Translations under genes and position numbers: made by a program
Shown: in pieces, positions 28,579 through 38,315 of the stretch
Layout: each line of letters opens with the position of its first letter
Numbering within the stretch: position 1 is the stretch's first letter
The notes under the pieces: model-generated
The model's input: only the letters and a program-made list of their open reading frames with translations
What the model was told of the DNA's origin: nothing
The model's database searches: none
From: Flagellimonas aurea
Lineage (GTDB): Bacteria; Bacteroidota; Bacteroidia; Flavobacteriales; Flavobacteriaceae
DNA length: 64,000 bases
NCBI RefSeq assembly: GCF_017313785.1
Contig: NZ_JAFLNL010000016.1
Location: 1-64,000, forward strand
Direction of reading: 5' to 3'

Positions 28579-30054
28579 TTAGATTTCAAACCATTGGTCT
28601 AGGTCCAGTCTTTGGTTGGATTCGGACTTGTGGTAAAAGGTATTGCTCATTGGATCGTAATCATATGCTTTGGCCATTTCAGCACCATGCTCCGCTATTT
28701 CGCGAAGTGCATCCAGTATAAGGTCCAGTTCCCCATCCGTCATAGTGGGATGGAGTGAGAGACGGACCCACCCAGGTTTGTCCTTAAGGTTCCCGTGCTC
28801 GATCTGGTCGGTAATGTGCCGTGATCGTTCTTGGGTGACCTCCAATAGTATGTGTCCATAGGTGCCGGCACAGGAACAGCCGCCCCGGACCTGGATTCCA
28901 TAGTGGTCGTTCAATAATCGGACCACCAGATTGTAATGGAGATGTTCCACATAAAAGGAAAAGACTCCTAAGCGGTACCTGACTTCCGGTGCGAATACAT
29001 GCAAGCCCTTGATCTTGGGCAACTCCTCGAAACATTTTCTGGTAAGTTCATTTTCCCGTTGCCGGATCTGCTCTATGCCCATTTTTTCCTTCAGAGCGAT
29101 CGATAGGGCTGTCCTTATGGTCTGTAGGAATCCAGGCGTTCCACCATCTTCCCGGGCCTCAATACTTTCAAAAAAACTGTGCCCCCCCCAAGGATTCGTC
29201 CATTTTACCGTTCCACCACCTGGATTGTCCGGAATCCGGTTCTTGTAAAGCGCCTTGTCGAAAACCAAAACGCCTGAACTGCCAGGCCCCCCTAAAAACT
29301 TATGTGGGGAGAAAAAAATGGCATCCAATTTCCTTGCCTTGTTCTCCGGGTGCATATCAATCTGGACGTAGGGTGCTGATGCGGCAAAATCCACAAAACA
29401 GTACCCGTCGTGTTCATGCATGATTTCAGCCAACTCATAATAGGGGGTTCCCACCCCCGTGACATTGGAACAGGCCGTAAAGGAACCGATCTTGAGTTTT
29501 CGGTCCCCATATTTACGAAGTTCCCTGCGCAATTGGCGTGTATCGACGAACAGGTCTTCTGTAGGCTGTAACAATACGACATCGGCCATGGTCTCCAACC
29601 AGGTCGTCTGATTGGAATGGTGTTCCATATGGGTCAAAAAAACGACAGGTCTTTCGGTCTCTGGAATCGAGAGGGAATTCTTGAACTTTTCTGGGAGCTT
29701 TAGCCCCAAAATACGCTGAAACTTGCAGAGCACCCCGGTCATACCGGTGTCAGTGGTAATAATGACATCTTCCTCGGAGGCATTGACATGTTCCTTGATC
29801 CGGTGTTTAGCCTCCTCGTAAAGATTGGTCATCAATTTCCCGGTAAAAGTGGTCTCGGAATGGGTGTTCCCGACAAAGGGACCGATTTTTTTTTTCATGA
29901 TATCCTCTATGGGGCCATATAACCTACCGCTCGCGATCCAATCCGCATAGACGATCTTTTTGGTCCCAAAAGGGGTTTCGATATTTTCGTCGATACCGAT
30001 AATATTTCTTCGAAAGGAATTGAAGTACGATTCCAATGATGTTTCTTTTTTCAA
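28579..30054 (-). CDS. Class V aminotransferase-fold PLP enzyme
   Basis: A 491-residue cytosolic PLP enzyme of the cysteine-desulfurase/isopenicillin-N-epimerase-like group. Lys252 in FSPHKFLGG is the Schiff-base lysine; the cofactor region is seen in TTDTGMTGVL, HMEHHSNQTTW and GSFTACSNVTG, and FVDFAASAPYVQID provides the PLP-nitrogen Asp. RGGCSCAGTYGH near the C-terminus carries a Cys in the position of the desulfurase active-site loop. It could be a desulfurase-like lyase, a transaminase or an epimerase acting on amino acids from this operon; I cannot choose. Confidence 0.88.
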   Translation of the reverse strand: MKKETSLESYFNSFRRNIIGIDENIETPFGTKKIVYADWIASGRLYGPIEDIMKKKIGPFVGNTHSETTFTGKLMTNLYEEAKHRIKEHVNASEEDVIITTDTGMTGVLCKFQRILGLKLPEKFKNSLSIPETERPVVFLTHMEHHSNQTTWLETMADVVLLQPTEDLFVDTRQLRRELRKYGDRKLKIGSFTACSNVTGVGTPYYELAEIMHEHDGYCFVDFAASAPYVQIDMHPENKARKLDAIFFSPHKFLGGPGSSGVLVFDKALYKNRIPDNPGGGTVKWTNPWGGHSFFESIEAREDGGTPGFLQTIRTALSIALKEKMGIEQIRQRENELTRKCFEELPKIKGLHVFAPEVRYRLGVFSFYVEHLHYNLVVRLLNDHYGIQVRGGCSCAGTYGHILLEVTQERSRHITDQIEHGNLKDKPGWVRLSLHPTMTDGELDLILDALREIAEHGAEMAKAYDYDPMSNTFYHKSESNQRLDLDQWFEI

Positions 30055-30320
30055 GATTATTATTATGAAAAGCTACCCTTTATCCAATCCAACTCAACAA
30101 ACTACTAATTCAAATATTTATGGCAATGTGTTGAAGACCCCATACGATAAGGCCTAAGTTTCTATTTTTACTTGTTTTGAATTGATAGATAAGGGCAGCT
30201 TTATTGATTAATTAATTTTCACAGAATGCGATATTCTGTAAACCCTATTGTACTGGATTCTTCCCGGCTTATCGGTCAGTTATTGCCTCTAGGGAAAAAT
30301 CCCGGGCACTGAATTTTGTT

Positions 30321-31280
30321 TCAGTCCATATAGGATTCCACAAAGTCCAAATAAGTAGTGATGGATTCCGCAAAGGCTTTGGAAAAGTTTTTCCGGTTCT
30401 CCTCACTGTCACGGACCCCTTGGAAATTGGCCTCTATCTGCATCCCGAAAACTTTGGGGTGGTCGTAAGCGGTATATCTTCTAGTGTTATATCCTCCGTT
30501 GAAGTAGGGCTCGCCCTCCTTGGGATAGGGGTCGCCTTGGCTTGGAACCGCAGGGAAACCGGCTCGTTCCATAAGGGTTCCGAAAGCGTTTTCCCCGGTC
30601 AAGAGTTGGTTGAGTCCCAATTGTGGGTTACCCTTTAATAGGTTCCGTACCGAAGTGTTTCCGCCAATTTCAGACTCGGAACTTTCCCCTTCCCTTAGTT
30701 CCTTGAGGGCAGGTGTCCTAAGTAGGTACCCCAACTCCAAACGTTTTACTTTATGGCTTTGGCCGTGAAGGTCGATGTACATCGCATATCCGTATTTTTT
30801 GATGGCCGCATCCAAGGCCTCCTCGATATGCTTGTGATATTGTCTCCAGGTATACTCCATTTGTGGGTTTCCACAGGTGGCCTCCTCCAGGTCCCGGTTA
30901 AAATCGATCTTACTCCTTGCCAATCGGGCAATGACCAGGTATGGTTTTTTGCCATGGACCTTGAACGCATTCTCTATTTCCAGTGCGAGCTCGACCGTAT
31001 TGTTGTCCATTACCTTCGCGCCACAATCCCTGTCCTTGATCTCCTCAGGAGATATGGTGCCCCCATGTGGGGCACTGATAACCAAAGGGATGTTGCCCTT
31101 GACGGTTTCCAGCCAGCTGTCCTCGAATATTTTCCGTCCTTCGGACAAAGCCTTTTTGTCCGAACCGTCCGATGTGCTTTTGCCACCAGCGCACTGCACT
31201 TGAAGAAGTGCAGTGGCAACTAGAAGGCAAATGAGCATGTTTTTCCCAATCTTTCCTTGAAAAAATAGATCCCTATGCAT
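30321..31280 (-). CDS. N-formylglutamate-amidohydrolase-family lipoprotein
   Basis: A 319-residue protein with a lipoprotein signal (LLVATALLQVQCAGG; ATG at residue 15 may be the true start). Family features are the early SAPHGG, the SKIDFNRD segment and the metal-site YIDLHGQSH. HutG-type enzymes hydrolyse N-formyl-L-glutamate, but those are cytosolic; an exported lipoprotein form suggests a different N-acyl amino acid or peptide. It lies between susD and the PLP enzyme in the same minus-strand series. Confidence 0.82.
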   Translation of the reverse strand: MHRDLFFQGKIGKNMLICLLVATALLQVQCAGGKSTSDGSDKKALSEGRKIFEDSWLETVKGNIPLVISAPHGGTISPEEIKDRDCGAKVMDNNTVELALEIENAFKVHGKKPYLVIARLARSKIDFNRDLEEATCGNPQMEYTWRQYHKHIEEALDAAIKKYGYAMYIDLHGQSHKVKRLELGYLLRTPALKELREGESSESEIGGNTSVRNLLKGNPQLGLNQLLTGENAFGTLMERAGFPAVPSQGDPYPKEGEPYFNGGYNTRRYTAYDHPKVFGMQIEANFQGVRDSEENRKNFSKAFAESITTYLDFVESYMD

Positions 31281-31303
31281 TTTTCGGTGACTTAATTTTT
31301 CAA

Positions 31304-32701
31304 TTATTGATTGACTTTGGTAGGTTCATATAAACCAGGATCTGCCGGGGCCGCAGGATTTGACAAGACCTCGTCCTGGGGATACAACATACGCTCCACG
31401 TTTTGTGTACTGGTCGGTACGTTCAAAGGAAAAGGCACCGCTACGTCCGAATCATTCTTTCGGAGTCTGCGCGCATCATCGAATGGCATATAGGTGGTAA
31501 AGCCAGAAACATATCGTTCTTCGATGATTTCCCTGAGCAAGGCAGTATTCGGGTCTGTCCCGTCTATATTTTCCATGCCACCGGAATTGAAATCCCCGGC
31601 CACATAGGCTTCATATAAATAGGGTTCGGCGGAAAAATTCGCATTTAGGAAACTTCCGGTATTCAGATAGGCACGCAACTCGTTCAAATGTCCCAAACCA
31701 ATTTCGAAACTTTGGGTACGGGCACCCGCTTCCGCCAATATGAGCATATTCTCCTGAAATGTGATCATTGGCTGTGGTTCAAGTTCCTGTGCTACACCCA
31801 GATTTCCGTCCGCATCCGATTGGTCGATGACATAGTACTGGCGCCTGGCCGTTTCATCGGTCTTGGCATTGTTTCGGGAGATTCCACTGGTATCGTCCAA
31901 TAGCTGCATCAAATAACTGTCCCCGGTCCCTGTGTTCGGGCTACCGGCCAAAACAATGTAGTATTTGTTTTTGGTGGCGTTTTGCCCCGTAACGTCAAGG
32001 GGATTGAACATCATGTTGTTATCACTAGTGGAAATCCCGTTCAAGGCTGCACTATAAGCTTCGCCATATGCTTTGGTATGCATAAAGTAACGAGCTTTAA
32101 GGGTCCATGCGGATTCGAGCCATTTGTCGCGGTCTCCTTGGAAGATGTAATCCTCCAGAACGCCAAAACCGGCAGCACCCTCTAAATCGGCGATGGCACT
32201 GTCCAACAGTATCTGTAACTGTTCAAAAACATAGAGTTGGTCATCGAATTCAGGGTTTTCTATATCACCCAATGCCTGAGAATATGGGATATCGCCGAAC
32301 AAGGAAGCATAAGTACCCACCAAATGAGCTTCTACTACCTTGGAGATACCCAATAATAGGGGGTTGTCCACAGCTCTGTCCTGTATTTGCCGCACTGGCG
32401 TCAAAACATTTTGGTAGCCATCCCAATCAAAGGTATTGTTGGCGACATTGTATTGATATCTTTCCAGTTCCACTTGTTCAAAACCGGTCAGTTGTCCGGA
32501 CCAATAACCCGCCATTCTACTATAGGCCCCCAATTGGATGCCGATGTTTGAAAGCTCCGCGCCGTTTAGGAAAAGACCTGCGTCAATATCTGTTAAAGTT
32601 AATTGGTTCGGATTTTCGTTGAGATCTTCGACCATTTTTTCACAACCAAAAAAAACGAAAGCCGTGAAAATCAAAAGAATTTGTATATATGTTGATTTCA
32701 T
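31304..32701 (-). CDS. SusD-like lipoprotein (SusD-like_2 type)
   Basis: A 465-residue ligand-binding lipoprotein partnered with the SusC gene 12 bp upstream in the transcript. Lipobox VFFGC near residue 20, then EDLNENPNQL, a typical start of this SusD subfamily; YWSGQLTGFEQ, VGTYASLFGDIPYSQAL and the C-terminal FTTYMPFDDARRLR are family blocks. This subfamily often accompanies receptors in peptide- or protein-use loci as well as glycan loci. Confidence 0.92.
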   Translation of the reverse strand: MKSTYIQILLIFTAFVFFGCEKMVEDLNENPNQLTLTDIDAGLFLNGAELSNIGIQLGAYSRMAGYWSGQLTGFEQVELERYQYNVANNTFDWDGYQNVLTPVRQIQDRAVDNPLLLGISKVVEAHLVGTYASLFGDIPYSQALGDIENPEFDDQLYVFEQLQILLDSAIADLEGAAGFGVLEDYIFQGDRDKWLESAWTLKARYFMHTKAYGEAYSAALNGISTSDNNMMFNPLDVTGQNATKNKYYIVLAGSPNTGTGDSYLMQLLDDTSGISRNNAKTDETARRQYYVIDQSDADGNLGVAQELEPQPMITFQENMLILAEAGARTQSFEIGLGHLNELRAYLNTGSFLNANFSAEPYLYEAYVAGDFNSGGMENIDGTDPNTALLREIIEERYVSGFTTYMPFDDARRLRKNDSDVAVPFPLNVPTSTQNVERMLYPQDEVLSNPAAPADPGLYEPTKVNQ

Positions 32702-32713
32702 GATTATTAGGTT

Positions 32714-35700
32714 TTAGAAATTGGCTTGAAGGTTAAACAAAATCGAACGTGTTCCGGGATTGTTGAAGTAATTCATTCCGAAGGCATTGCTGACACCATA
32801 GTTATTGGTCTCTGGGTCCACATCCTTGATACCGGTCCATAGAATCAAATCCCGTCCCGTCACCGATATCCGGAACGAATCCAATGCCAGTTTTTTACTC
32901 AACTTAAGGCCTGAAAATGTATACCCAAGGGTCACGTTACGGAGCTTGGTCCACGTGGCATCCTCGATGAACAGGTCATTGGTCTTGTTGAAACCAAGGC
33001 CACCTCCGATACCGCGATACCAAGATTCATCCAATAGAACATCCCCACCACCAAAGTCGGCAATGTTCCCCCTTACCGTGGTTCCGGCTAGGATTACATC
33101 TCCATTGACATTGACAAGGTCCTCTGTTAGGGTAACCTCCTGGGCTACATCCTTGTGTACGCCAAACCCATATAATACCACTCGTGTTCTATTAATGAAA
33201 TCGCCACCTTGGGAATGTTCGAACAAGAAGCTGAAGTCAAGACCTTTAAAGTTTAGTTGCATGCCGATGCCTCCCCTCCAATCGGGATTTGGATCTCCGA
33301 GTACGCGGCTTTCCGTATCCAATTGTGGAAAACCGTTGGCATCCAAAGCCAAACTATTGTCCTCATTTCTTAGGGTTCCTGGCAAGAAAAAGGAACTCAT
33401 CGGATATCCCTTGACGGCTTTTGATGTTCCTCCAATATCCACGGTTTCGGCTCCAGCAATATCCACAACCATATTTTCGTTGTTGTTGTAATTGGTGTTG
33501 ATCGAAAGTTTGAGGTCATCGGTTTCGATCAACTTGCCAGTAAGATCGACTTCAAGACCTTTGTTCTCGATGACCGCGGCGTTCTTATAGTTAAAGTTGA
33601 AACCGGAACTCGGATTGGCTTTGACGGCAAAGAGGATGTCCTTGGTTTCATTTCTATAATAGGTAAACCCTAATCCCACTCGGTCTTTAAAGAACCGTAA
33701 ATCGGTACCAACTTCCCACTCTGTCTTAATCTCTGGTTTCAGATTTGGATTTCCTTTTTCCGAATCGACCATAAAACTTCCTCCGAAGTTTGAAAATCCT
33801 GTTGTGGCCAAAGTCTCGAATTTATAGGGAGCCGGTTGAATCCCTACCTTTCCCCAAGCTGCCCTAAGCTTTCCAAAACTCAGGAAATCAGAGGAACCGA
33901 CCAGATCACTGAACTGCCAGGCAAGGTCTACTGAAGGATAGAAAAAACTCCCTTTTATGGTTGAAGAGGCTTCCAAGGCTCCTGAAAAATTGAAAAACAA
34001 TTGACCATAAAGATTTATTCCCAAAATACCATAACCACGGTTTGAGCGAATATGCTGAAGATTACGATTCCAAGAACTGGCCGCTTGATCTGGATTGAGA
34101 TCTGGTGTGGGTAACCTTGAATCAACGGCAAAAGGACTTATTGTATTTGTATTGATAACTCTTTTCCGATCATTGAAGTTAACACCGAACGTGGCGGATA
34201 CCCCTAAATCATTGCTAAAGTCATGTGTAGCAACTATAATTCCATCTAAATTGAACTCCTTGCTGTTAATATCCGTCTGACTCCAATACCCGCTACTTCG
34301 AAGGCCACTAGCCGAACCGATTGGATAAAATTGACTTCTTGCATCCGTATAATAATCCAGACCGCCCCTTAAAATGACTTTTAGCCAATTGACAGGGTCA
34401 ATGGTCAACTCGGGATTGATGATGAAACGGTTGACATCATTGGGTGCTTTTTGTTCGTTTAAAGTCCATAAGGGATTGTTGTAAATGGGATTTTCAGATT
34501 CTCCCAATTGGCGTCTATAGGACCTTTGTCGATTTGTGATGATGTCTCCGTTGGATGCCGTGTAGGTTCCGATATAGTCTGTAATATCAAAATCAGGTGC
34601 GGTCCTTAAAAGCCCTAAAAGGATACCGTTGGTTGTTTCCCCGGCCTGTTCAATACGATTCGATCTAGTGTTGGTAAAGGATACTCTATTGTTCCAACTC
34701 AACCAATCTGTCATTTGGAACTTGGTGTTCAACCTAACATTTTGTCTTTTGTAATCATAATTTTTGATGATTCCTTTTTGATCCAAATTCTCATAACTAA
34801 AAAAGTAAGAGGCTCTTTGCCCTCCGCCATTTACGGATACATTGTGTTGTGAAAAGGTTCCAATACGAAAAACCTTGTCATAATTACTATCAGTAAATGT
34901 TTCTCTTGAGTTTTTTGAAATTACGGGATAATATCGATTGCCGGTTGTGCTTGACAAAAAAGATGCTCCGGATGTATCCAAGTCATCGGGCTCACCTGAG
35001 CGGTCTGTGATTTTGTCGCCCCAGGATTCTGCAAAAGAAGTACTAAAAACTCCATTACGTCCTTGTCCAAAGGAGTTCTGAAGAGGAGTTCTTACATTGA
35101 TATAATCATAGGATTGTGAAAAAGTATATTGTATGGTTGGCTTTTGACCCAATTGACCACTTTTTGTAGTAATCACAATAACCCCATTTGCAGCACGGGA
35201 ACCCCAAAGGGCAGCAGCTGATGCACCTTTCAAAATCTGAACTGAGGCGATATCCTTTGGATTGATGTCGTCCAATCGCGATTGTTGGCTGAGGGTGACG
35301 CCTCCAATATTGTCATTGCTCACGGGAATACCATCCAAAATGATCAAAGGCTGACTGGCACCTTGAATGGTGTTCGCACCGCGGATCTGTATGGAAGATC
35401 CAGCCCCTGGGTCACCATTGGATTTGCCGATCCGTACCCCTGATGCCTTACCTGCCAATGCATTGATAACCCCGGCTTCCCCAGATTTGGCAATGTTCTC
35501 GGATTGGATAGTGGAACTTGTGGAACCTGATTCATCCTTTAGTTGCTTGGTACCAATGGCCGTTACGATAACTTCATCCAAATTACTGACACTGGGGACC
35601 ATGGTCACATTGACGACGGGATTGTTCCCTACGGTTATTTCCTTGGTTTGGTAACCAATATAGGAGTATACCAAAATGTCTCCTTGGGAGGCATCGATGG

Positions 35701-36217
35701 CATAGTTTCCATCGAAATCGGAGGAGACCCCCTTTATTGTCCCCTTAATGACAATACTGACCCCAGGTAGGGGGGAGTTGTTCTCATCAGTAACGGTTCC
35801 TGTGATGTTAATGAAATTTGGCTTCGATGCCTTTTCTGATTGGGTGCTGATCTTTTCCGGTTCATTTTCCTTTTCTACAAGGACGATCAACTTTCTCCTG
35901 ATTTCATAAGAAATATTGCTTTCGGCAAGGATAATGTCCATCAGGACATCGATTTTAACTTTTTCCACATCCACCGAAATCCTTTTGTTCAAATCCAATG
36001 TGGAATTTTTGTATAGGATATTGTAATCGGTACTCTCCTCAATTTTTTCGAAAACGGATGCTATGGATGCATTTTCCATTTTCATCGAAACGAATTTTTG
36101 AGAATATGAATTATTGGCATTGAGTTGGAACAGTGCAACCAATAAAAACAGGGCGGAAATTTTCATTTTCAAATCTATTTTAGCACTAAAATAGCTTTTG
36201 CATAGTGTGTTTTTCAT
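32714..36217 (-). CDS. SusC/RagA-type TonB-dependent receptor with STN domain
   Basis: A 1167-residue outer-membrane importer. The first 17 residues precede a second Met (MKISALFLLVALF), which gives the better signal peptide. Then STN domain (about 42-112, SMKMENASIASVFEKIEES), carboxypeptidase-regulatory-like domain (about 136-210, GTVTDENNSPLPGVS), plug with LDGIPVSNDNIGG and GASAAALWGSRAANGV, and the barrel ending TRSILFNLQANF. The STN domain implies signalling to the FecR gene just upstream. Gene neighbours (peptidases, amidohydrolases, amino-acid symporter) point to a peptide or modified amino-acid ligand. Confidence 0.95.
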   Translation of the reverse strand: MKNTLCKSYFSAKIDLKMKISALFLLVALFQLNANNSYSQKFVSMKMENASIASVFEKIEESTDYNILYKNSTLDLNKRISVDVEKVKIDVLMDIILAESNISYEIRRKLIVLVEKENEPEKISTQSEKASKPNFINITGTVTDENNSPLPGVSIVIKGTIKGVSSDFDGNYAIDASQGDILVYSYIGYQTKEITVGNNPVVNVTMVPSVSNLDEVIVTAIGTKQLKDESGSTSSTIQSENIAKSGEAGVINALAGKASGVRIGKSNGDPGAGSSIQIRGANTIQGASQPLIILDGIPVSNDNIGGVTLSQQSRLDDINPKDIASVQILKGASAAALWGSRAANGVIVITTKSGQLGQKPTIQYTFSQSYDYINVRTPLQNSFGQGRNGVFSTSFAESWGDKITDRSGEPDDLDTSGASFLSSTTGNRYYPVISKNSRETFTDSNYDKVFRIGTFSQHNVSVNGGGQRASYFFSYENLDQKGIIKNYDYKRQNVRLNTKFQMTDWLSWNNRVSFTNTRSNRIEQAGETTNGILLGLLRTAPDFDITDYIGTYTASNGDIITNRQRSYRRQLGESENPIYNNPLWTLNEQKAPNDVNRFIINPELTIDPVNWLKVILRGGLDYYTDARSQFYPIGSASGLRSSGYWSQTDINSKEFNLDGIIVATHDFSNDLGVSATFGVNFNDRKRVINTNTISPFAVDSRLPTPDLNPDQAASSWNRNLQHIRSNRGYGILGINLYGQLFFNFSGALEASSTIKGSFFYPSVDLAWQFSDLVGSSDFLSFGKLRAAWGKVGIQPAPYKFETLATTGFSNFGGSFMVDSEKGNPNLKPEIKTEWEVGTDLRFFKDRVGLGFTYYRNETKDILFAVKANPSSGFNFNYKNAAVIENKGLEVDLTGKLIETDDLKLSINTNYNNNENMVVDIAGAETVDIGGTSKAVKGYPMSSFFLPGTLRNEDNSLALDANGFPQLDTESRVLGDPNPDWRGGIGMQLNFKGLDFSFLFEHSQGGDFINRTRVVLYGFGVHKDVAQEVTLTEDLVNVNGDVILAGTTVRGNIADFGGGDVLLDESWYRGIGGGLGFNKTNDLFIEDATWTKLRNVTLGYTFSGLKLSKKLALDSFRISVTGRDLILWTGIKDVDPETNNYGVSNAFGMNYFNNPGTRSILFNLQANF

Positions 36218-36267
36218 ACTTTTGATATGGTTTAAAAATTGGTCATTCAGTTTTTGAATTGTTTGAA

Positions 36268-36297
36268 AACCAGGGATTGTTCCCGCAATTCCTGGTT
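36268..36297. other. Strong hairpin between fecR and susC
   Basis: Twelve-base arms AACCAGGGATTG (36268-36279) and CAATTCCTGGTT (36286-36297), one G-T wobble, 6-base loop. A T6 run follows only on the + strand, so it would terminate antisense transcription; in the direction of the operon (- strand) it is preceded by an A-run and lacks a U-tract. It could tune susC expression relative to fecR as an mRNA stability or attenuation element. Confidence 0.55.
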
Positions 36298-36322
36298 CTT
36301 TTTTAGGTTTAGTTCATAGGCG

Positions 36323-37474
36323 TTAGTTGTTTTTCTGAGTTAGTATTATTTTATCGTTGGTTATCTTATAGGCAAAATCCTTGATTCTTTGGAATCCTTG
36401 TAGGACCTCTTCAATAGTTTCCGTTTTGAAGCGACCCGTGTACCGTTCACTTTTAAGAAGGTCCCCCCTTATTTCGATGGCCACATTGTAGTGCCTCTCC
36501 AATTTTTTGGTAATGTGGATGAAATCTTCGTTTTTGAAATACAGGATGCCTTCCTTCCAGGCAATGTACCTGCTGACATCCACATCGGTCAGTTGAAGTT
36601 CTTTATGACCATTGGAATAGAATGCCATTTGGTTCGGTTTTAAAAGGAGATGTGATGCTTCGAAACCATTGCTCCTTTTGACCGAGAGACTGCCTTCCAC
36701 CAAGACCACTTGAACGGTTTCGTCATCGGGATAGCTGGATAGGTTAAATTGAGTGCCCAAAACTTTAGTGTCCAACTCCCTTGTTTTGACCCTGAAAGGG
36801 CGCAAGGAATCGGATTCTACGGTGAAATATGCTTCCCCTGTCAATTCCACATCCCTTGGTCCCGAAGCATAAAATGCCGTGGGATAGGTCAAGGAAGAAC
36901 CGGAATTGAGATAGACCTGGGTTCCATCGGAAAGCACAATCTCGAATTTCTTCCCATAGGGTACGTTGAGGGTATTGTATACCAAGGGTTCGCCCAAATC
37001 ATCGTTCTCAATGCTAACTTTTTTGTATACAATCTTAGATCCATCCTGTTCAGCAATGATATTGTTTGAACGCGTGACAATTGAGGCATCCTTGTTCGAT
37101 AGTTCCTTGGTCGTACCATTGTCCAGGACAATGGTGACTTCCTGTTGGCCAACGGTCTTTGGGCTATTGTTTCTTAACAAAAGCAATGTTGATATTCCGA
37201 TAAGCCCGATAAAAATTGCAGCATACCGCAACCAAGCCTGTCTTCTTTTTCTTTTGGACCTGACTAAAAGGTCAAATTTTGACAGTAATTCCTTTTTGTA
37301 CTGTTCGGCATTTTCCTGACCTAGGGACCGTGTTATCAAATAGTGAAGCTCGGCCGATTCCTTAAAGGAAGAAGGATTGTCCTTGACCCATTGGGCCAAT
37401 TGCTCAATTTCATCCGGGTTTGAAGGGTTTTCAAAGAAATTGAAAATAATTTTTTTGATATGTTTATTTTTCAT
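36323..37474 (-). CDS. FecR-family anti-sigma factor
   Basis: A 383-residue membrane regulator. Cytoplasmic part 1-75 (ENPSNPDEIEQLAQWVKDN), helix at about 82-102 (YAAIFIGLIGISTLLLL), FecR domain about 170-262 (VPYGKKFEIVLSDGTQ, VELTGEAYFTVES, VVLVEGSLSVK), and DUF4974-like tail about 308-378 (GILYFKNEDFIHITKKLE, GRFKTETIEEVL). It is divergent from the ECF sigma gene at 37590 instead of lying behind it, and leads the minus-strand susCD-peptidase series. Confidence 0.93.
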   Translation of the reverse strand: MKNKHIKKIIFNFFENPSNPDEIEQLAQWVKDNPSSFKESAELHYLITRSLGQENAEQYKKELLSKFDLLVRSKRKRRQAWLRYAAIFIGLIGISTLLLLRNNSPKTVGQQEVTIVLDNGTTKELSNKDASIVTRSNNIIAEQDGSKIVYKKVSIENDDLGEPLVYNTLNVPYGKKFEIVLSDGTQVYLNSGSSLTYPTAFYASGPRDVELTGEAYFTVESDSLRPFRVKTRELDTKVLGTQFNLSSYPDDETVQVVLVEGSLSVKRSNGFEASHLLLKPNQMAFYSNGHKELQLTDVDVSRYIAWKEGILYFKNEDFIHITKKLERHYNVAIEIRGDLLKSERYTGRFKTETIEEVLQGFQRIKDFAYKITNDKIILTQKNN

Positions 37475-37589
37475 TATCGTTAAATGCGGATTACCAAAAT
37501 GTTATTTGTTAAACGATCTGAAATTGACAAACCCTTGGTTTTAATCAAAAAATATTGATAATATTGATCGGACTTAGAAGATAGGTGCA

Positions 37590-38177
37590 ATGGATTCCAA
37601 TGATATCGGGGAAAATATTGATTTAATCGCAATCCAAAAGGGCAGTCGAAAGGAATTCGAGAAGGTTGTTGAGCTTTATTACAACGAACTCTTTTTTTAT
37701 GCCAAAAGTTTATGTAGGGACGAATTGTTGGCCAAGGATTTGGTCCAAGAAGCTTTTTTTGGACTATGGCAAAAAAGGGAAACTTTGAATGCAAAAACGG
37801 TTCTTAGGGGGTGGCTTTATCTTTCATTGAAGAATAAATTCCTGGATCATGTAAAAAAGTACAGAAAGGAAACCTATTTTTTCGAGAGGACCTATTCGGA
37901 GACCATGGAAACCCTTTCACAACAGGATCACCAAGAAAACCTATCCAGAAAGATTGAATTGATGGATAGGGAGATTGACTTGTTGCCCAAGAAATGTCAA
38001 CAAGTATTGGTCTTGAGCAAAAAGGAAGGTTTGACCAATGCGGAAATTTCAGATTATCTCAACATTTCCATCAAAACCGTGGAAGGCCATCTTTCCAATG
38101 CATATAAAATCCTCAAGGAAAAGTTGTATGAGAAATTTCAAATTTTGTTCACTGTAATCGGTTTCAGATCAAAGTGA
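37590..38177 (+). CDS. ECF RNA polymerase sigma factor (FecI-like)
   Basis: A 195-residue ECF factor. Region 2 spans about 25-68 (ELYYNELFFYAKSL, AKDLVQEAFFGLWQKR) and region 4 about 135-182 (LPKKCQQVLVLSKKEG, NAEISDYLNISIKTVEGHL). It is the expected partner of the divergent FecR gene 115 bp away; the shared intergenic region would allow this factor to drive both directions. The gene is otherwise alone, with the convergent TauE gene beyond it. Confidence 0.92.
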   Translation: MDSNDIGENIDLIAIQKGSRKEFEKVVELYYNELFFYAKSLCRDELLAKDLVQEAFFGLWQKRETLNAKTVLRGWLYLSLKNKFLDHVKKYRKETYFFERTYSETMETLSQQDHQENLSRKIELMDREIDLLPKKCQQVLVLSKKEGLTNAEISDYLNISIKTVEGHLSNAYKILKEKLYEKFQILFTVIGFRSK

Positions 38178-38315
38178 TGACGAATCGTTCTAGGTTCAAT
38201 CCTTCATAGACCCCGATAGGGTTATAGTTGATTCAAATTTTTGCCAATCCTACCGTTAGTTGTTAATGGATTTCTTCCATCATTTTTTTACAGGACATGA
38301 ATTTTGTTCTTTATA

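Noticed and set aside
36298..36304. Intrinsic terminator after the fecR-susC hairpin
   Set aside because: The T-run is on the + strand only, while both genes are read from the - strand, so it cannot terminate the operon.
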